30,710 nucleotides of DNA from Chara braunii (GCA_003427395.1 BFEA01001183.1:77933-108642); one strand, 5' to 3'; counted from the first letter of the stretch, positions 1 through 10,920 are shown. Notes: a model not told the origin generated them from the letters alone. Program-made: numbers and translations.

Positions 1-82
<82 letters not shown>

Positions 83-85
83 CTG

Positions 86-156
<71 letters not shown>

Positions 157-172
157 TGCACACACACACACA
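1..172. repeat. (TC)n then (CA)n compound microsatellite
   Basis: Pure TC dinucleotides fill 1-80. A 7-8 base interruption follows, then more TC to about 132, then CA repeats to about 172 broken by one ATG. Reading frames across it encode only low-complexity peptide and are not genes. Confidence 0.97.
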
Positions 173-1910
173 ACGAATCAGAGAAAACAGAAGGACCCCA
201 AACGTTTCACCACCTTCCACCTTCTCTCCACGGGCATCTTCCAGTTACGTTCCTCTTGGTTCGCCCGCATCTCCACCCCACTACCTTCCCCAAGTTCCCC
301 CTACTTCTCCTATGCATCTAGGGGCCACGGTGACCTTCCTACTACACTGGCCCTCATCTTGGCTCCACCTTCCTGTCACTTTCCCCTACTTTGCTCCCGT
401 ATCTCCTACTCCTTCCCCCTCCAGGGTCACTGCACTTGACCCCTACTTCCTCCCCAGTCTATGTGCCACCCTCCTCTGCGTTTCCCCCCACAAGCTTGGT
501 GCCACCTTCCCGCTGGTTCCCCCCCTACAAGCCTGGTGTCACCCCTAGATCCCCTGTGTCATCCCATGATTCCCATTTCTAACATCGCCCCCAAGGGCCC
601 CAACCTCCTCCCCCACGTGAAGTAGCGGCACCAGCAGCAGCAACTCCTTTTCTTGCAGCAGCAACTCCTTTCCTTTCTTGAGGTGACTAACGGCGTCTAG
701 CACCGTGTCAAATTCGAATTTTCATGTTGCAGATGAGCCTGGTTTTGCACCTGAGCTCTTTAGTCAATGCCACGTCGGGCATGACGAAGACATCTCGGCC
801 GTGGCCGAAGCACGAGGGGCCAGGGCTGGCCAGAATCTGGCGCACTTTACGGCCAGGTTCAGATAGAGCATGGCTGAGACATCTAGGGATTCGATTCTCC
901 GCCATGCCCCAGCCACGATGGGCCAGCGCAGGGCTGTATCTGGCCAGAATCAAGGCCAGGCCATGTTCATACACTGACATACAGTATCACAAACCAGCCC
1001 TCTTGGCCTATTTTCCAGGCCCTTCTATTTCCTGGCCGTCTTCACTTGCCCGCACTGAAATTTTTGCAGATTTGATATTTGATAGACAAAATGGCTGAAA
1101 TTTCGTCGCGAAGCAATTGAAGAGGGCCAGAACCCAGAGGGCCCTGGAGGACATGGCCACTGACACAACTAGGTTCACCTTCACGGCCTGAGATCGTTTT
1201 GCAATTGAAACTCAGGGCATACTCACACAGAGTGACCAAAATTGCAAAATCTGCAATTTTGCAAACGCCATTTTCAGATTTAGGTGTGCCGCTGCTGCCG
1301 CATACTCACACACGGATTGCGAAACAGCAAAATTAGAAGGAGACATCGCTGCGACTTCCTTAAAACTTCTCCGTCTGCTATCTTTGTGGTCACATAGCTG
1401 ATAGCAGATGGGGGGATTTTTTTGGGGGTGGTGTTTATTTGCTTGTATTTTATTCTTCCCCGTCACGTTTGGGCCTGCACGGTCATGCATTCGAAGGGAT
1501 CGCCTTGCTGTGGTCCCGGTACCACCCGACGGCGCAGTCCCCCTAGCGAATGCGAATGGGCTCAGCAGCCGAGTCCGGACCTGTTCGCCGATAAGTGCAC
1601 GTTAGCATGTGCAGATAGGCAGAAAAGAAGCAGGCAGCACAATTTTTGCACCTGCCCGCGAACACATCCTGATTCAAGCCCTGTGTTGCTTCTCTTCTGC
1701 GCTGGGCATAACTGGTCGGAGGGTCCCACACCGGACCCACAGCAATAAAGCGACACGCCCTGGACAGCGCTCCATGGCTCAAGCCGTGGGTGTGTGGGCA
1801 TGTTTACCATCCGGGTACTTCGAAGTGATAGTGTACGCTGCTGTCACAGAGCTCACGGTTCAAGCATTGAAGAGAGCAGGGGCAGCTATGGTGAGCCTGG
1901 AGGCTCAGCA

Positions 1911-1915
<5 letters not shown>
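173..1915. other. No gene seen; pyrimidine-rich then TGGCC-rich sequence
   Basis: Positions 190-600 are C/T-rich with no convincing coding signal. Positions 790-1,160 are rich in the word TGGCC, and TGGCCAGAATC occurs twice (near 831 and 938). A perfect 9-bp hairpin lies at 1,242-1,250 / 1,256-1,264 with a 5-nt loop. Two copies of a dispersed motif (RC of TGTGAGTATGCC) lie at 1,214-1,229 and 1,297-1,312. Reading frames here overlap on several strands and resemble no family I know. Confidence 0.6.

Positions 1916-2004
<89 letters not shown>
1916..2004. repeat. (TC)n-(GT)n compound microsatellite
   Basis: About 60 bp of TC repeats run directly into about 28 bp of GT repeats. The long minus-strand frame through this tract is an artefact of the repeat (Arg-Glu and Thr-His runs). 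Confidence 0.97.
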
Positions 2005-2015
2005 TCTTGCGATTG

Positions 2016-2065
2016 ATCTCTTCCATTGGTGCGATATATGGCTCGATCCCACCAATGGAAGAGAT
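2016..2065. repeat. Perfect 16-bp inverted repeat (hairpin)
   Basis: ATCTCTTCCATTGGTG at 2,016-2,031 is the exact reverse complement of 2,050-2,065, with an 18-nt spacer. It starts 12 bp after the GT tract. No T-run follows, and no adjacent gene explains it. Confidence 0.85.
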
Positions 2066-3362
2066 AGATTGCGCGAACGGAGTGGATTGAACGCACTGAT
2101 GGAGGGCATAGATTGCATGAATGGACGAGTGCCCTCTTCCCCTCTATTCGTGTGATTGGATGTAGGGGAGAGGACACGAGTTCCAATGACTTGGAGTATC
2201 CCGCTGAGACCGAATTCAAAAAACAAAACGAGAAAAAAAAAAAAACGATTCTGCTTTATTTTTGAAGACCACAACGCGCGTGTCCACCATACCCACACGC
2301 CTGCACTTCGTACCCCACAAACCTCACAGTAGACACGGAATGCAGTACGTTGGCTTGAGACATGTACGGCAACAAACAACAACAAAGAACAAAAAAAAAA
2401 GAAGAAAAAAACACACACACGAAACTTCTGCCAAGTGGCATTGATGTCTCCTCTCTCTGCGGAGAATGGGTGAATGGCGACAAGGTGCGCCCACAGGTGC
2501 ATGAACTGCATGGCACATCCGCAGCAAGAGGGAAACGGTCATGCCTGTCATGAAGGACAAGAACTTGACAGCGGCTATGGCAAGCGCAGTTTCCTTGACG
2601 GCATAATGTCACCACCGGGATGTTGATCTTCCCGCTTCTCCAACCTGTGTCACATATGGTGAACAGACCAGGTGCAATGCACCGCTGAAAGTGGACAACT
2701 TGCAAGACTGGGTGTGGTGGGAGCACAGAAACCAGGAAGTAGGGGGAGGCCCAGAAACTGCACGGAGGGCAGCGGAATGAACGTCTATTCTTGCGGTGGT
2801 CCTGACTATTCTTGCGGAGGGCAAGACTATTCGCATGCGGGAACGGGGAAGAAACCGCGGAGGAGGGCGGAAGGGCAGCGCAAGCAGGTACGGAACTCAC
2901 CTGGGGCCCTGGAGGGAAGGGACTTGGCCACTAGGGACAAACCCGTTACACACGGGCATTCTGCTGTGCATGACGCCAGAGATCGTACAGACGCTGCTGT
3001 ACGACTGTCCCGCTGGAAACCGTACGTAGCATTTTTTGACTGTAGTAGACACGAAGTGGCGTTTTCTGGCCTGCGGAGTTTTTTTTTCTGTTTTTACCGA
3101 AAATCGAATGAGAATTTGCGAGGACCTCTAGATGTCCATGCAATTTGCTGAGCCCCGTGGCCCAGCAGGCCGCTGACAAATACTACACTGTTCGTGATTT
3201 TGCTGGGGGTGGGGGGAAAGTGTCAACTGCAAAACAACATCAGATTTTGTGGCTTTGAGAATTAGACCCCTAGTGTGAGTATACCCTCACACTGGGACCT
3301 ATAATCCCAAATTCCCTACGAGTCCCCCACCGCCGCAGTCTGCCGCTGCCTGCTGCGGACAG
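2066..3362. other. No gene seen
   Basis: Mixed-composition sequence with A-rich tracts (about 2,230-2,245 and 2,390-2,410). Reading frames of up to about 210 codons exist on both strands, but they overlap, lack recognisable motifs and cross low-complexity A/T runs. A copy of the dispersed TGTGAGTAT(G/A)CCCTCA motif sits at 3,274-3,289. Confidence 0.5.
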
Positions 3363-3415
3363 AGGGGAGAGGGGGTTGGGGGGGGGGGTTGCAGATTGGG
3401 GTTCCGAAACCCCAA
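3363..3415 (+). other. G-quadruplex-like run plus 8-bp hairpin
   Basis: Four or more G-runs (GGGG, GGGGG, then an 11-G run) with short loops lie in 3,363-3,388, which fits the G3+N1-7 pattern. Just downstream TTGGGGTT (3,396-3,403) pairs with AACCCCAA (3,408-3,415). Folding is an inference from pattern only. Confidence 0.5.
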
Positions 3416-3518
3416 CCTACCCCCTTGAACAGAAAAAACTTCAAAAAAGTTAAAAATAATAATTTTTGGGGGGATGGTTTTTGGTGTGTGAAAAAAAAAA
3501 AAGGATTTTTTTTTTTTT

Positions 3519-3565
3519 TGATTGATTGATTGTTTTTTTTGATTGATTGATTGATTGATTGATTG
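3519..3565. repeat. (GATT)n tetranucleotide repeat
   Basis: Two blocks of GATT are separated by a short T-run and preceded by poly-A and poly-T tracts (3,491-3,519). The reverse-complement repeat AATC lies about 480 bp downstream at 4,047-4,094, so the two blocks face each other. Confidence 0.95.
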
Positions 3566-3868
3566 GTGGGGCAGCAGGAGAACCCTCTGTCGTTGTGAAG
3601 GTGTCGCTCACGCCTCACGGGCATGATGCACACCCTTCCCTCGCCGATTTCGACCATCGCAGTGCCATCACCCATGGGTTTCCCGAAGAGCGCAGGAGGA
3701 CGGCTGCTTTATCAGCAGTGGGTCCCTCTTGTTGCCCTGGCAACCCAGGCAGGGAGGATCCAACTTGTGGACACTTCGGCATTGACAGTGATGGCATCAT
3801 TTGCGGTGCACAAGAGTGCCTTTCCTGGGGTGCGCTGGCTGGGAAACTCCAGGCTGGCGTCTTTCAGT

Positions 3869-3924
3869 TTCACGCACACGCGCGCGCCCACACACACACA
3901 CACGCGCCCACACACGCACGCGCA

Positions 3925-3965
<41 letters not shown>

Positions 3966-3974
3966 ACACACACT

Positions 3975-4006
<32 letters not shown>
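3869..4006. repeat. (CA)n compound microsatellite
   Basis: CA dinucleotides with CG and TGA interruptions run for about 135 bp. The His/Thr-rich (+) and Cys/Val-rich (-) frames across it are repeat artefacts. Confidence 0.97.
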
Positions 4007-4011
<5 letters not shown>

Positions 4012-4046
4012 GCGTGTTCATTTTTTTTTTCTTTCTCAAGTATCAA

Positions 4047-4051
4047 TGAAT

Positions 4052-4086
<35 letters not shown>

Positions 4087-4094
4087 ATCAATCA
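4047..4094. repeat. (AATC)n tetranucleotide repeat
   Basis: AATC units are interrupted by one AACC and one AAATC. The block is complementary to the GATT block at 3,519-3,565. Confidence 0.93.
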
Positions 4095-5881
4095 GTATGT
4101 GCGTCTCTCAAAAATGGGAAAAACAAAGGCAGAAAAAGAAAAAAACGGTTTTATTTTTTTTATTCATTATTATGTTTTTTTTTTTGGCTCCTTTTATATT
4201 TGCATTTGTAGGTTAAAAGAAAGAATTGAAGAAACATGCCCACCATGATTATCCCACCAGCAATCAGAACAAAAAAAAAAAAAAAAGTTCGGTTTTTTTT
4301 TATTATGTTTCTTTTGATTTTAATACTTGTTTTTTTCGTTTTCTATTTTTCAAAAATTGCAAAAAAATCAAAAAACAATTATAAATATATGGGGATGTAG
4401 AGTTTTCAAAACCCTACAACCACCTTTTTTTTTCCTCTTTTTTTTGCCTATATCCTAGGAATTAAAAATCTCGGGGGTTCGCAGCCGCACTTGGGCCCCG
4501 CGGCTGGCCCCGGCGGCCATGATCCTGACCGCATGCAGTCAGCGGGGCCGCGGTCATGACCGTGAGTGATACATAGCAAATTCCCCCAAAAAAAGGTAGA
4601 GGACCCGTCACATAGATTCGCCAAAGTCCTAAATGTACCATTCGTGTGCCCATTTGTCAGCGGTCTGTGTAGCCGCGGGGCAAGGGAATTTGCGGTTACC
4701 TCTGGAGGTGGTCGCAAATGCCCTATTTATTTCTTTGCATTTTCTTTCAAAATTGGTGAAAATCCGTTCACGAAAGTTCTTGCACAATTTGTGGATGGTG
4801 CCGTGTGACCAGCGAAGTAAGAAATCGCCATTGCTCCAGACGGCCAGGGCCTTGTCCCATCTGAAAAGATACAGTGGTGCGACTGGAACCAAATCGGACC
4901 TTCGCAAAGCCGCATATTTTGCGGATTTGGGGTCGCAATGTGAGTATGCCCTCAGGTGGCGACTGATGTGGAAATGAGTTTGTATTGCACATCAGTTTGT
5001 ATTGCGGCCATAGCTATTTGTCTTTTTTCGGGGGCAAGTACGTGATGTCAGACCAGAGTTTTAAATGCATTGGGCAAAAGAAACACTTTGTGGGCAAAGA
5101 AAACAGCCGCTGGGTGCGAAAAGGCAATCAAAGTACTGCGGCCATGGACCCCTGATGATTCTGGTACGGCGACCAGATGAAGGTTAGTATGCCGCAAGGA
5201 TGCCCTGCGTCCCTTTCAGGAGTTACAATATTTTTTACTCCTTGTGAGTCACTGAGTCCTTGAAGTGGCCTTCGGGACTTTTCATGGTTTACCAAGTGTT
5301 TCCGTCGTCTCTTCCCTGCTCCTCTCTTCATGTTCTCCTTTTCCTCTCTTCCCTCTTCATTCTGTGTGGCTTTGAATGCTGGTCTTACTAAATGCCATTG
5401 ACATCAAGTATTCGAAGTGGTGTCAACTACAAGGGTCAGCCGTGGTGAAAAAAAAAGAAAAAAAAAAGAAAGAAAGAAAACCCAACGGATCCATTTCGCC
5501 CCCGCGTGCCCGAATGCACCTGTTCGTTTTTTGCCCATTCGAGTTTGAAGCCTGCCACGATCAGCAGCATCCGGATCAGAGAGCTGCCTGAGCTCCTGTT
5601 CTTCTTCTTCTGCTGCTTCCAGGGACACAGTTTTCGTTTTTCGAAAAAAACTACCGCCCCATCATGTTGGGTAGCCACTCCAAGATTCCAAATTTGAAAA
5701 AGCAATCTTGTCATGGCCTGAGTTTCAATTGCAGAATGGCAAAGCCAAATGGCACACCTTTCTTTTCTTTTTTTCTTTTTTCTTTGTTTGTTCTTCATAA
5801 TAACTCTTTCAATTCATTGCAAGAAAACTTCGAGGCCGGGGTCCTCACAGTCTACCCGAAAAAGGAGATCTGGGGGGAGAA
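4095..5881. other. No gene seen; AT-rich with a small GC island
   Basis: Positions 4,095-4,445 are A/T homopolymer-rich. A GC-rich patch at 4,478-4,565 ends in the perfect 12-bp palindrome CGGTCATGACCG (4,551-4,562). A dispersed motif copy lies at 4,939-4,954. An A-rich tract with GAAA units lies at 5,447-5,480. Reading frames are short and unsupported. Confidence 0.5.
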
Positions 5882-6065
5882 GGCGCCCACGCCAAAACCT
5901 TTTCGGGTTTTGGGCGCCCAAAGTTTAGCCGTTTGGTGCTAACGGCCCAATGACTTGCATGTGGGGTACTACAGGCCCACACGTCGCTCCAAAGTTATTT
6001 GGGCCTGTAGTACCAAACGGCCGAACTTTGGGCGGCCAAAACCGAAAAGGTTTCGGTGTGGGCTC
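5882..6065. repeat. Long imperfect inverted repeat (foldback, MITE-like)
   Basis: The left arm 5,882-5,938 and right arm 6,012-6,065 are complementary with a few mismatches; GCCCACGCCAAAACC at the left edge faces GGTTTCGGTGTGGGC at the right. Inside sits a second, perfect 15-bp pair, 5,965-5,979 with 6,000-6,014, which overlaps the inner edge of the right arm. The unit has no coding capacity. It could be a miniature transposable element, a hairpin RNA locus or a fossil palindrome. I see no clear target-site duplication. Confidence 0.75.
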
Positions 6066-7319
6066 TTTCTACCAATTGAAATCACACTACGATTATTCAA
6101 CTTGTCATGTATGCAAACAGCGAAACAGCAAATTGGCGACAGGCGCCCACTCAGTACTCAAGATATCGTATCCACATAAGAGTTCTCTTCAAACTGGCTA
6201 TGGCGACTGAGCGCCCACACAACTCACTGTTCGCACTCTGGATCACCCAAGATGTCCCACACGCAACACTCAGTATCACACTTCACACACACACATGCTA
6301 GGCTACAGCTATGGCAGCGCTAGCTGCCACTACCTATCGCTGCACCCTACTCCTCTGCCCACTTCGTCTTCGGGCACTCTGCAGACCTCCTCGCACAAGC
6401 TGCTAGGCAGCGCTTCCGCATGGCATCCGCAGGAATGAATGAATGAATGGACGCAGCCTCTTGATTTATACTTCTGTGCTGCATTGGTCTGCCTTGTGTC
6501 CCTGGTCCATGGTGCACACAGTTCCCCCCGTGGTACTTGCTGGACCGGACTGGTACCTTCTAGACTCTCTCCAACATGGGCTTTCTTTAGTCACACCACT
6601 TGCCCACTTGCCTGCACCGAGGTGGAACCATGCATGTGCAGAAACGGCTGCAACTGTGTCAGAACAATTTCACCGCAAGCCAATTTCTGTCACGCAGGCA
6701 TTTACCTGTAGTTGCATGATGTCATCCGATGTGTTTACAACTTTTCATCATGTGGCTTTTGCTCAAGCTGCGAAGCGATATTTTGGCTGACACGGTTGTG
6801 GGCGTTTTTGGACGTCCACTGTGTTTTGCCTTGTTGCTGTGGTTCCCTAACGTCGGATCTGGTTTATAGCATCAAGCACCTACTGCTTCTAGAATGGAAA
6901 TATTGAAAGACTGTTTCAGAAAGAAGGCCCACTAATTCAACAAGAACGAAATTGTCATACCAAAGGCATCAGGTACTGTTTTTCCCGTTAGGGGCACAGA
7001 CCATGATGAACCAGTGCAGCTCACCAGTACCCTCAAAATCTATCCCATGCAGGTCACCAGTACCCTCAAAATCTTTCTACCATGACATAGTTTACCAGCC
7101 ATGGGTGTTCCCCTGTCGCCGCCTAGTCCAATGCCAGTTCTGTACTCTGGTGTTAGGATCGCTCTCTAGGCCACCCTTAGTTTGTCCTCGGGACTAATTC
7201 AGAGGATGATTTCACCCCAAGCCAATTTCTGCCGCGCACGTATTATCTTGTAGTTGCGTTGTCGAGCGCATAGATTCCCGCCTTTTTTCACAAAATGCGA
7301 GAGCCCTCTCGGCTATGTC
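6066..7319. other. No gene seen
   Basis: Unremarkable sequence with short overlapping frames, a four-unit GAAT run near 6,434-6,449 and a 21-bp tandem duplication noted separately. No family resemblance was seen on either strand. Confidence 0.5.
7021..7074. repeat. Two direct copies of a 21-bp word, period 33
   Basis: TCACCAGTACCCTCAAAATC plus one T occurs at 7,021-7,041 and again exactly at 7,054-7,074. Flanking bases are similar (CAGTGCAGC versus CATGCAGG), so the duplicated unit is about 33 bp. Confidence 0.9.
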
Positions 7320-7324
7320 ACGCA

Positions 7325-7558
7325 AGAGTTAAACAAAACAAAACAAAACACGGGACAACTTGGGGACAACACAAAATAACCACTCGAACTGTCGGGACGG
7401 GCGCAGTTGCATCGTCCCTTCGCCGCTCTAGCCGGGTGCGCCAGCCGTACTTCCCGTGGTCCCCTACGACATGATAGGTTCTTGCGGGGCGCAACCTACC
7501 TTCCCCAAGGGGTTGTCACCACCCTTAGGGGCGTATCCCTATTGAGCTACTGACCCAC
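7325..7558 (-). mobile_element. Possible tRNA-derived SINE, degenerate
   Basis: On the minus strand the sequence begins near 7,558 with GGGTCAGTAGCTCAATAGGG, which fits the 5' end and A box of a tRNA-like head. About 40 nt later comes GGTTGCGCCCCGC, a poor B-box match (GGTTCGANNCC). The other end carries an (AAAAC)n run on the + strand (about 7,333-7,351), comparable with simple-repeat SINE tails. No convincing target-site duplication was found. The call rests on the A box, the order of parts and the tail. Confidence 0.3.
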
Positions 7559-8624
7559 GTGCGAGATCTTTTACATGCAGTCGCAGAGGTAGGCCAACCA
7601 AGGGTGTTTGCTCGTTTCGCTGTGGCATAGGTACGCATGGGTAAAAACGCCATCCTAACCCGAACATTGTTCGTTGCTCAGGGCGCTGATCTCCTAAGTA
7701 CGAGGCGTACGTCAGTCGACTAGGACGGTCCGAGGAAAAGTGAAACCCACCATTTATCCTAGTCCCTTGCACATTAAAAAAAATCATCACAACAAAACGC
7801 ACCAACAATCAACAAAGCACACATATATCCAAAAGTCATCTTCAATGCTTTTGCACAACCAAAACTCCAACAACCATCGTTGCTGAGATATAACCATTCA
7901 AAAAAATGGCGAACTCAATCCAAACAAATGTCGTGTTGCTGTATCCTGGATCCGAACAACGCCAAAGCGGTTGTCGGACGAGGTAATCTTAACACTCACA
8001 ATGGCTCGAGAGAGACATTGGAGGTTGCTCGCTCGATGGAAATGAGGAATATAACCATGAAGCTCTCCTGGAGTTCGAGCGCGGGTTTGGAAAAACTCCT
8101 TGGCTGTTGCGAAGCAGAACAATGAAATCAATCCATCGAGTTGGCTCATCGTCTTGAACCATTTAAATTCGCTCCGCTCCCTCGATCAATTTGACATTAG
8201 GTGTATCGCGGACAAGTAGAGAGCTGCCACGTAGGATAGAGATAGGATAAGTGTGTTATGTGTGTGTGTGCTTGAGGGAAATTCAGGGTGGTCCTAGCTG
8301 TGCATGCGTGCATGTGAACAAGTTGTTGGCGGATACAGTTGATCAGGTGGGAATCTTTGTTTGGCGCTGGGTGCCATAGCCATTCGAAACAAGTTGAACC
8401 TGAACTGTGTTTGTGGCCACGTTCTTATCTTTGAGCTTTGTGTGGGCACATTGCGCCAATTCGAGTCGTCATTTGTTTGCATGCATGCTGAAAGCGAGTT
8501 TGCAAAAAGTCTGATTTCAGTGGTAACGGAGCTGGTACCCGTTGTCCCCATCGCCGCCGTCGTCATCGCTGTAGTGGATTGCGGTCGCTCTCGTGCTCAT
8601 CCATCGCCGACAGGAGGAGGGGGC
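7559..8624. other. No gene seen
   Basis: Short overlapping frames only. A brief GT/TG run lies near 8,254-8,271. Nothing here matches a protein or RNA family I can recognise. Confidence 0.5.
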
Positions 8625-8930
8625 ACCTGCGCGCCCAGATCGCGTGCCAACACGCACCGCTACTTTACGCGCGCCCACCTGGCCCTTATGCGCACGCCCG
8701 CTGCCTATTGCATGCCGTTGTTAATCGCGTGCACCTGCTGCTAATTGTGTGCGCCTGTCGTGCGCCGCTGCTCTTCAAGCGCGCTTGTTGCTTTCTGCGC
8801 GCCCGCCTCCACGCGTGCCAGCTGTTTCTCGTGCGCCTCTATCGTCCGCACGTACCGTTCCTGTCCGTGCACCCGTTGTCATCTGAACGCACCATTGTTT
8901 TATGCACGCCTGTTGCGCCGCAGCCATTCG
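8625..8930. repeat. GC-rich degenerate ~20-bp tandem repeat
   Basis: A loosely conserved unit of the type GCGCGCCCGCTGCTNNTT recurs about a dozen times with spacing near 16-32 bp (for example at about 8,669, 8,690, 8,728, 8,749, 8,797, 8,831 and 8,865). It leaves overlapping open frames rich in Arg, Ala and Cys on both strands, which I read as by-products of the repeat. Confidence 0.55.
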
Positions 8931-9029
8931 AGCATCATACATCGAATTTCTGAAGTTGAAGAGGAAGGCCGCCATCACCACGAAGAGGAAACTGCTGAGC
9001 ACCTTGAAGACTGTGAAGAGGACAGCCAC

Positions 9030-9032
<3 letters not shown>

Positions 9033-9105
<73 letters not shown>
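9033..9105. repeat. (GA)n microsatellite
   Basis: About 36 GA units. Frames through it give Arg-Glu (+) or Leu-Ser (-) runs. The surrounding 8,940-9,300 is purine-rich and could be read as an acidic protein, but I see no family signal. Confidence 0.97.
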
Positions 9106-9108
<3 letters not shown>

Positions 9109-9280
9109 GTTGTGGAAGGGGCAAGTGAAGACGAAGAAGAGGCGGCCATAGCCACCGAGCTCGGAGTGGAGGAAGAAGACGACCAAGCGGAAGTGATTGA
9201 GAAGGAGACGAAGGGGAGAGAGAGAGGGAAGCCGTAGCCAAGGTGGGGCAAGGAAGAAGACGAAGGGGAGAAAGAAGAGG

Positions 9281-9399
9281 TTGACGAAAGGAAAGGTCAA
9301 CGGCCATAGCCAGGAGGTCGAAGGGTTGACTGGCGAAGTTTGACCGGGCGTGACGGACTTTGACCAGCGTTGACGAAGATCGTCGACCAGACAATTGAC
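9281..9399 (+). promoter_or_regulatory. Cluster of TTGAC (W-box core) motifs upstream of element 1
   Basis: TTGAC occurs at 9,281, 9,326, 9,340, 9,360, 9,370 and 9,395, and its complement GTCAA at 9,296: seven hits in 119 bp. TTGAC is the core bound by plant WRKY factors. The cluster lies about 490-600 bp before the gag start of gypsy element 1, and a comparable cluster lies in the LTR of element 2. It is therefore probably part of a degenerate 5' LTR whose edges I cannot define. Factor binding is inference. Confidence 0.4.
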
Positions 9400-9882
9400 C
9401 AAGTTGGAGCGCGATATATTCTCTCCAAGCTTTGGCCTATCCCCTTGCCCTGTGTATGCGCACACAACCTTGGTACTTGCTTAAGCGTCAGTCTGTCTCT
9501 TCTTACTGCATTGAGTCACTTTTGTCCAGGTGATAGTTTTTGTGTATGAGGTCATAGAGTTGTGGTGACCAAACCTGCACGGGACTTAGTAAGGCTAAAG
9601 CTACAACTGACGACCTGGGGAAAAGACCCCCAAGAGCTAGTACAGACCGAGCTGTAGGCTGCGCATTCGGCAGTCTAAGTCTTGAGAGGGCTCTGTTGAT
9701 CACGTTGTCCTGTTTGCGACGTTAAATAATTCCTGAGAGTTTGGGGGATCTCCTTAAATGTGTCCTGATCAGCAGTAGAGTCCTGTAGTAACAGCCTTAA
9801 AAGTAGTGTAGATTAGAATCAGTGATTGGGTAAGTCTTCGTGGCGAGGAGTGGGACTATCAGTTAGTTGTGTGTCTTTCACC

Positions 9883-10920
9883 ATGGATGATGAACCCATG
9901 CTCGCCTTGCTCACGGGCTTCTCCTTGTGGGGAGCCCTGTACCATCTCTTCATCCCTTTGGGATTCTGTCGCACTATGAGATTGGTCGTTACCACTAAAT
10001 CTGGGCCACATACCACCCCATACATTGTAGAGCAGGCGGAGAGAGCCGCCGCTATACTGCGTGAGCAGAAGGAGAAGCAGGCGTGGCAGAAGGAGGCCAA
10101 GAAGTTGGCCCTATTGGAGGAGCGGGTGGCAAAGAAGAGGGAGTTGAAAGAAGAGATGGAGCGGCTGTTGAAGGAGCAAGAGGAGAAGATAGTAGTCGTC
10201 GAGAAAGAAGAAGAGGAAGAGGAAGAAGTGTCGGAGACCGCGTTGAAAAGAATGGCAAGGGGGGTCACAAAAGAAAGAGGGGAGTCTAGCGGCACCTCAA
10301 CTGAAAAAGAAGAAGTGGGGAGAATAACTGGGGAATGGGCATCCAGGCTGGAAATAGGGGAAGAACAGGAGGCGAGATTGCTAGTTCCCCAGGTGGAGAA
10401 GGAAGCGGTGCAGAGAGAGTTGGAAGAGGAGGAGAGTCCCTTGCACAGAAGGGCGTTGGAGTAGGAAAAGATACTAGAGTGGAAGTTACACCTTGCGAGG
10501 GAAAAGACAAGAAGGTTGCAGTCGATGGAGAAGGCAGAAAAGGAGGTGAGAGCTGCAGAAGAGACTCTGGGTAAGCTGCCTAAAGGGGTAGACATTAACC
10601 AAAAGTTAGACACACTAACCCAGACCATGACTGCCGTGCTAAAAGCTCAATTGGATCAGGTCAAACATATTAAGGGGCATGATCTTGCCATTGAGTCCAT
10701 ACATCTACGCTTCAAGGACTTTGCGTGGGACATGATGCTACGTATGAGCACGGAACTGCACACAGTGATAGAAAGGACACAAAAGTTTTGCACTGGTGTC
10801 GTAGAAGGTGCCAAGATTGTTGTTCCCAAAGAGGAAGAGCTACGGCTGCGCCGTGGGTGTGTGAAGGTTAGATTTTGTGAGCCTTTTAGTGGAAGGAAGG
10901 GAGAAGATTTTGATAACTAG
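9883..10920 (+). pseudogene. Element 1 gag, N-terminal coiled-coil part
   Basis: The likely start is ATG 9,883 in ACCATGG context (peptide MDDEPMLALL); an in-frame ATG at 9,826 is less likely. Residues about 5-27 are hydrophobic. A long Lys/Glu/Arg-rich coiled coil follows from about residue 50 (ERAAAILREQKEKQ and onward) with an acidic run near residue 110. A TAG at 10,462-10,464 interrupts the frame, which then continues in the same phase to the Gag core with a second TAG at 10,918-10,920 after the residues GEDFDN, where a Trp codon is plausible. This part would form the Gag shell's oligomerising arm. It resembles gag proteins I recall from Chara braunii. Confidence 0.7.

Noticed and set aside
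880-905. B-box-like GATTCGATTCTCC
   Set aside because: No A box at proper spacing and no tRNA fold.
1804-2511. 235-codon minus-strand frame
   Set aside because: It runs through the (TC)n/(GT)n tract and gives Arg-Glu and Thr-His repeats. No family resemblance.
8902-9237. Arg-Glu-rich + frame around (GA)n
   Set aside because: The charged sequence comes from the GA repeat and purine-rich flanks. Equally long frames exist on the other strand.
9826-9882. Alternative upstream gag start at 9,826
   Set aside because: The 19 extra residues are not gag-like, while ATG 9,883 has a better context and starts the recognisable sequence.
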